Notes under the pieces: generated by a model
Databases searched by the model: none
What the model saw: only the letters and a program-made list of their open reading frames with translations
What the model was told of the DNA's origin: nothing
Part shown: one piece after another, positions 5,478 through 8,223 of the stretch
Numbering within the stretch: position 1 is the first letter of the stretch
How the letters are laid out: each line of letters starts with the position of its first letter
Origin: a bacterium
Lineage (GTDB): Bacteria; Tectomicrobia; Entotheonellia; Entotheonellales; Entotheonellaceae
Assembly: GCA_027294925.1 (NCBI GenBank)
Contig: JAPULM010000653.1
Location: 1 to 8,223 of the forward strand
Direction: 5' to 3'
DNA: 8,223 bases
Translations under genes and position numbers: made by a program

Positions 5478-6266
5478 CTAAAGCAATCCCTCTTCTTCGG
5501 CCACCGCCTCAAGGGTGTCCCAGCCTTCAGTCGTACCAGGTATGAATGCCTTACATCCTTCCGCATCTAAGGCGGTTTTACCGAGCGGATCGTCATAATC
5601 CATCGATACGAAGGCTTGGGTTATCTGGCGGGACAATTCCGGGTCGATGTCGCTTTGCGCGGTAAAACAACAATGGCTGTAGGTGGGACTGGTCCAGAAG
5701 ATCCGCAAGCTGCCGGGTGCCAATGAACCATCTTCCTCCATCCGCCGCATGGTGACAGCTGATATGGCGCCTGCATCATATTCGCCGGACAACAGACGCT
5801 CCACCACATCCTTTTGATGGTCAGCATTGCCATTCTGGCGTTCGTCGCTAAAGGTGGCGAGGGCGAGGTCTCTGCCGGGGTCAATGTCTACCTGTTGCAA
5901 GAAATGGTTGGCCAACAAGCCGGCTTCGACCGAACCTCGAGCGCCGAAAGCAAAGCGTTTGCCTTTCAAGTCTTGCACGGTAACAATACTGGATTGAGGC
6001 TGTGTGACAAAGTGAGTGACCAGGTCCACATCAACATCCCGCATCGCCACCACCTGACATGGGTTGTCGAGACGTCGCTTGATTTTTAGGTAGGCCAGTG
6101 GGCCATTCCAGGCTAAATCGACCTCCCTTCTGACAAACGCATCGACCAGGGCATCCCAACTGGAATACAACACCCAGTCAAGTTCAATCCCCTGCCTCTT
6201 GAAATGTTTTTGGATAGCCGGAAATGCGACCAAGTAGGCTCTCGACGCAACGCCTCCAAGTCTCAT
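5478..6266 (-). CDS. PhnD-like phosphate/phosphonate-type substrate-binding-fold protein without signal peptide
   Basis: From ATG 6266 the product is 262 residues and matches the PhnD-type (PF12974-like) periplasmic-binding fold. It opens MRLGGVASRAY. VDLAWNGPLAYL is at 49-60, where the family usually has a Tyr-containing ligand loop; DLKGKRFAFGARGSVEAG is at 99-116; and HQKDVVERLLSGEYDAGAIS is at 150-169. No Sec, Tat or lipoprotein signal is visible, so it may act in the cytoplasm as a ligand sensor or enzyme-like binder, or be misnamed as a transporter part. No phosphonate-type ATPase or permease is nearby. The start was chosen for GGGGAGG (6274-6280), 7 bases upstream. The longest frame begins at ATG 6323 but has no Shine-Dalgarno site, and its extra 19 residues are not a signal peptide. 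ATG 6269 is also possible. Confidence 0.8.
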   Translation of the reverse strand: MRLGGVASRAYLVAFPAIQKHFKRQGIELDWVLYSSWDALVDAFVRREVDLAWNGPLAYLKIKRRLDNPCQVVAMRDVDVDLVTHFVTQPQSSIVTVQDLKGKRFAFGARGSVEAGLLANHFLQQVDIDPGRDLALATFSDERQNGNADHQKDVVERLLSGEYDAGAISAVTMRRMEEDGSLAPGSLRIFWTSPTYSHCCFTAQSDIDPELSRQITQAFVSMDYDDPLGKTALDAEGCKAFIPGTTEGWDTLEAVAEEEGLL

Positions 6267-6273
6267 CATGGCG

Positions 6274-6280
6274 CCTCCCC
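6274..6280 (-). promoter_or_regulatory. Shine-Dalgarno site that decides the PhnD-like start
   Basis: On the - strand GGGGAGG lies 7 bases before the ATG whose first base is 6266 and 4 bases before the adjacent ATG at 6269. This favours the shorter protein, whose first residues match the family's first beta strand, over the open frame from 6323. Confidence 0.65.
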
Positions 6281-6514
6281 CCTCTAGTGCTATTGCAATG
6301 TTTATCGGCCGTCCCGAGGCCATCGCCGCGGGACTCTTGCGGCTTCAGCCTACCCCATTCCGAGCAGCATGTCCAGGCCGCGCTATGCCGCCCCTGGCTT
6401 GCGGGGAGTCGCTCACAGCTCTCGTTCAGGATGAGGGCGACGGGTGGGTGTCGAGGAAAATATGCTTTAAAATCCGTCTCCGTTAGGAAGGATCCATCTT
6501 CTCATGGGAGACTT

Positions 6515-7729
6515 TTATGGCATAGCTGCGGGAGCTGCCTTGCGATGCCGTCGGCGTGCAGTGCCTTTCCCAGAAATCCCTTGTCGCCTGGCGCCTCTAC
6601 AGCTTCCGGAGTCGCGCATCAGCTCTGGCACCCGACCGCGCCACACCGGTTTGATACGATTGATCTGCAGCAGTCTTTTCAGGCCCTTCAGGTCCCGGGC
6701 ACTCACTAGGGTCATGGCGATGCCAGCGCGGCCCATACGACCGGTACGGCCCGTCCGGTGGGTATAGGTTTCGTGGCTAAGCGGCGTGTCGTAGTTGATC
6801 ACATGGCTCACATGGGTGAAGTCGAGTCCGCGTGCGGCCACGTCGGTAGCAATCATAAATCTGATTTTCTTGTGTCGGAACTGATTGAAGATAAAGATCC
6901 GTTGCTCCTGCTCAAGCCCGCCGTGCATGTACTCCAGCGAGCTGAATGTCCGCCGCAGGTCTCTGAACAGTTGGGAGGCTCGGTGCCGCGTGTTGCAGAA
7001 TATAATGGACTGCTGGATGTCCTCCTTTTTCAGGTAATCGATCAGAACCGGTAGGCGGCTGAGGTCCGTGTATTGAAAGTGATGCTGGAGTGACTGGGGA
7101 GCTATCTGCTCTTTGTTCAGTTCGATGCAGACGGGCTCTCTGAGATACGTCTTTGCCAGGCGGTCAATCTCCTTAGACATTGTGGCTGAGAACAGCAGGG
7201 TCTGGTGTTCGTGCACGAGACAGGACATGATGAAATCCACGTCCTCGATAAAGCCCATCTGCAGCATTTCGTCCGCCTCGTCCAGCACCACCGTGCGCAC
7301 CTGGGAGAGGTCCAGATCGGTATTCCAGATGAAGTCGATCAACCGACCCGGGGTAGCCACCAGAAAATGCGCTTCATGACGCAGCTTGACTTGCTGGATA
7401 GCCATGCTGACACCGCCGAAGATGGCGAAGGGCACAACCCCGGTGTATTGGCCAATATGGTCAATTTCCCGCACATACTGTAAAGCTAGCTCGCGCGTGG
7501 GAACCAGGACGAGAGTCTGGATAGCGTTGATCTCCGGACGTGTCCTCTGGATCAAGGGAAGCCCACAGGCACCGGTTTTGCCCGAACCCGTCTCGGCCAG
7601 ACCTATCACGTCGCGCCCCGCAAGAATAGGAGGGATAGCCTGTTCCTGGATAGGTGTCATGTCTTCGTAGCCCATCGCGCTGAGAGCTTTCAGAATATTG
7701 GGTTGTAAATCGAGTTCCGTGAATCGCAT
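6515..7729 (-). CDS. DEAD-box ATP-dependent RNA helicase
   Basis: The 404-residue product is a complete two-domain helicase that should unwind short RNA duplexes in ribosome assembly, mRNA decay or cold adaptation. An upstream Phe (F3) and Q-motif (to Q28), motif I AETGSGKT 45-52, Ia PTRELA 77-82, Ib TPGR 126-129, II DEAD 150-153 and III SAT 181-183 form the first RecA domain. IV IIFCNTR 242-248, HGG at 269-271, V ATDVAARGLD 294-303 and VI HRTGRTGR 324-331 form the second. Motif I has Glu where Gln is more usual. A basic tail of about 50 residues rich in Arg, Lys and Gly follows, likely for RNA contact; there is no DbpA-type RNA-binding domain. The frame is open to a TTG at 7966, but that codon overlaps the -10 box, so ATG 7729 is the start. 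Its ribosome site (GGAG, 14 bases away) is weak. The exact subfamily (CsdA, RhlE, CshA-like) is not assigned. Confidence 0.93.
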   Translation of the reverse strand: MRFTELDLQPNILKALSAMGYEDMTPIQEQAIPPILAGRDVIGLAETGSGKTGACGLPLIQRTRPEINAIQTLVLVPTRELALQYVREIDHIGQYTGVVPFAIFGGVSMAIQQVKLRHEAHFLVATPGRLIDFIWNTDLDLSQVRTVVLDEADEMLQMGFIEDVDFIMSCLVHEHQTLLFSATMSKEIDRLAKTYLREPVCIELNKEQIAPQSLQHHFQYTDLSRLPVLIDYLKKEDIQQSIIFCNTRHRASQLFRDLRRTFSSLEYMHGGLEQEQRIFIFNQFRHKKIRFMIATDVAARGLDFTHVSHVINYDTPLSHETYTHRTGRTGRMGRAGIAMTLVSARDLKGLKRLLQINRIKPVWRGRVPELMRDSGSCRGARRQGISGKGTARRRHRKAAPAAMP

Positions 7730-7788
7730 ATGTTGGTCTGTAACTCCATCTTGAATCGTACGAACCTGTGTGACGTAAAGGGGTAGGG

Positions 7789-7857
7789 GACATCTGGGTT
7801 TCGTAATGAAATATTGCCGGCTCAGAAGTAAAACATGGGAAATAGGTAGACATCTGG
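7789..7857. repeat. Direct repeat GACATCTGG in the helicase leader
   Basis: GACATCTGG occurs at 7789-7797 and 7849-7857, each preceded by GGTAG (with two extra bases in the first copy). Both lie in the untranslated leader of the helicase gene. On the mRNA the shared word reads CCAGATGTC. Role unknown; it could be a protein-binding RNA element or chance. Confidence 0.35.
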
Positions 7858-7955
7858 CGCCACGATCTGGTTCGGTAGTTTCTTTGGTGGCATTCGCAAG
7901 GCTGACCTGTCGGATGCTGATGTTTGACAACTTCAGAGGGGGGGTACTTCTGAAG
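7822..7955 (-). other. Structured 5' leader of the helicase mRNA with two competing pairings
   Basis: On the transcript, CTTCAGA (7955-7949) can pair with TCTGAAG (7937-7931) as a 7-bp hairpin at the very 5' end. The overlapping TCAGAAGTA (7953-7945) is instead perfectly complementary to TACTTCTGA (7830-7822), 9 bp, about 115 bases downstream. The two pairings share five bases and exclude each other. This is suggestive of an RNA switch or autoregulatory leader but rests only on short complementarities. Confidence 0.35.
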
Positions 7956-7966
7956 GGATTTGTCAA
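7924..7966. repeat. Interrupted inverted repeat at the helicase promoter start region
   Basis: TTGACAA-CTTCAGA (7924-7937) is matched by TCTGAAG (7949-7955) and, after 4 unpaired bases, TTGTCAA (7960-7966). That gives 14 paired positions around an 11-base, G-rich centre. It begins at the edge of the -10 box and covers the first transcribed bases, so it may be an operator, an mRNA 5' stem-loop, or both. Confidence 0.45.
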
Positions 7967-7994
7967 TTATATCCTGCCCTCTATATTCTGTCAA
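7966..7994 (-). promoter_or_regulatory. Perfect-consensus sigma-70 promoter of the DEAD-box helicase gene
   Basis: On the - strand TTGACA (7994-7989) and TATAAT (7971-7966) are separated by exactly 17 bases, the full consensus. Transcription should start around 7959-7960, giving an untranslated leader of about 230 bases before ATG 7729. Long leaders are known for cold-induced DEAD-box genes such as E. coli csdA. Confidence 0.85.
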
Positions 7995-8001
7995 CTCGTA
8001 G

Positions 8002-8223
8002 CGGCGCCACTACGCCAACCCATCCCCCCTTTCGGATGCCGATACGGACTGGGCTGCCTACATGGCAATCGAAGAATCGCTGAAACTCGATCCATTCTCG
8101 GCGGTCGTGCTCGGTGTCGGGGCACACATGAACTATCTCGCAGGGGACTCGCAGAGATCGATTGATTTGGCAGATCGTATATTACAGATCAATTCCGAAC
8201 CTTACCGATTCGAGTTTCCTATT
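8002..8223 (+). pseudogene. TPR-domain protein fragment lacking its 5' part (continues past right edge)
   Basis: The frame is open from just after TAG 7999-8001 to the right edge, 74 residues. The sequence reads RRHYANPS..., then MAIEESLKLDPFSAVV, a helix with MNYLAGDSQRSIDLADRIL, and QINSEP. This fits tetratricopeptide repeats of the kind found in CadC-like or adenylate-cyclase-associated regulators (HYA...A+++AL+LDP-S...Y..GD...AI...++L++...P). The similarity begins two codons after the stop, and upstream lies the helicase promoter, so the N-terminal part of the gene is missing. An internal ATG at 8062 has no Shine-Dalgarno site. It is most likely a remnant left at a rearrangement junction. 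If an intact gene exists to the right starting at 8062, it would be an unusually placed start. Confidence 0.5.

Noticed and set aside
6267..6323. Longer PhnD-like protein starting at ATG 6323
   Set aside because: It has no Shine-Dalgarno site and the extra residues do not form a signal peptide, while GGGGAGG precedes the start at 6266.
6325..6343. Small hairpin GCCGC/GCGGC as a helicase terminator
   Set aside because: It has only five pairs, a 9-base loop and no T-run, and lies about 170 bases beyond the stop.
6224..6709. + strand open frames over the PhnD-like start, the 6267-6514 gap and the helicase end
   Set aside because: The composition is arbitrary (Ser, Pro and Arg-rich), there is no ribosome site, and they cross two genes of the opposite strand.
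7730..7966. N-terminal extension of the helicase reading frame up to TTG 7966
   Set aside because: The codon overlaps the -10 box and precedes the predicted transcription start. The added residues do not resemble any helicase N-terminus, and the family normally begins near ATG 7729.

Overview
The window reads as chromosomal DNA of a Gram-negative bacterium, most likely a member of Pseudomonadota. The signs are a Sec-exported periplasmic binding protein, sigma-70-type promoters (one with perfect consensus hexamers), moderately GC-rich genes with strong Shine-Dalgarno sites, and a REP-like palindrome of a kind common in proteobacterial genomes. The genus cannot be named from this sequence. No tRNA, rRNA, CRISPR array, transposase or phage gene was seen.

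Left part (1-2136, + strand). The 3' end of a cupin gene, apparently cut off in the middle of its domain, overlaps the start of an SDR oxidoreductase that has lost most of the usual catalytic tetrad. After about 225 bp containing a promoter comes a NitT/TauT/SsuA-type substrate-binding protein with a Sec signal peptide.

Middle (2187-5379). The permease and ATPase of an importer of the same class lie convergently on the - strand (ATPase first, permease second). They probably partner the binding protein even though they are transcribed separately. Their promoter lies in a 268-bp divergent region. That region also holds a terminator-like hairpin in the ATPase leader, a cluster of ATTGCGCA inverted and tandem repeats (likely operators), and a repeated TGCAAGTCA word. 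On the other side a seven-bladed LVIVD-type beta-propeller gene runs on +.

Right part (5380-8223). A REP-like palindrome separates the propeller gene from a convergent, signal-less PhnD-like binding-fold protein on the - strand. Next, also on -, is a complete DEAD-box RNA helicase driven by a TTGACA-N17-TATAAT promoter. Its untranslated leader of about 230 nt contains competing hairpins and a possible 23-codon leader ORF. The + strand at the right edge carries a fragment of a TPR domain whose 5' part is missing.

Taken together, 1-6266 looks like an accessory catabolic or uptake locus: ABC import of a small anionic or organic substrate, a dehydrogenase, a cupin, a propeller protein and a second ligand-binding protein. 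The substrate cannot be deduced. The helicase appears to be an independent, self-regulated housekeeping-type gene. Gene-free gaps are all under 300 bp. The gap at 6267-6514, between the helicase stop and the PhnD-like start, shows only the Shine-Dalgarno site of the PhnD-like gene and no convincing terminator or promoter.
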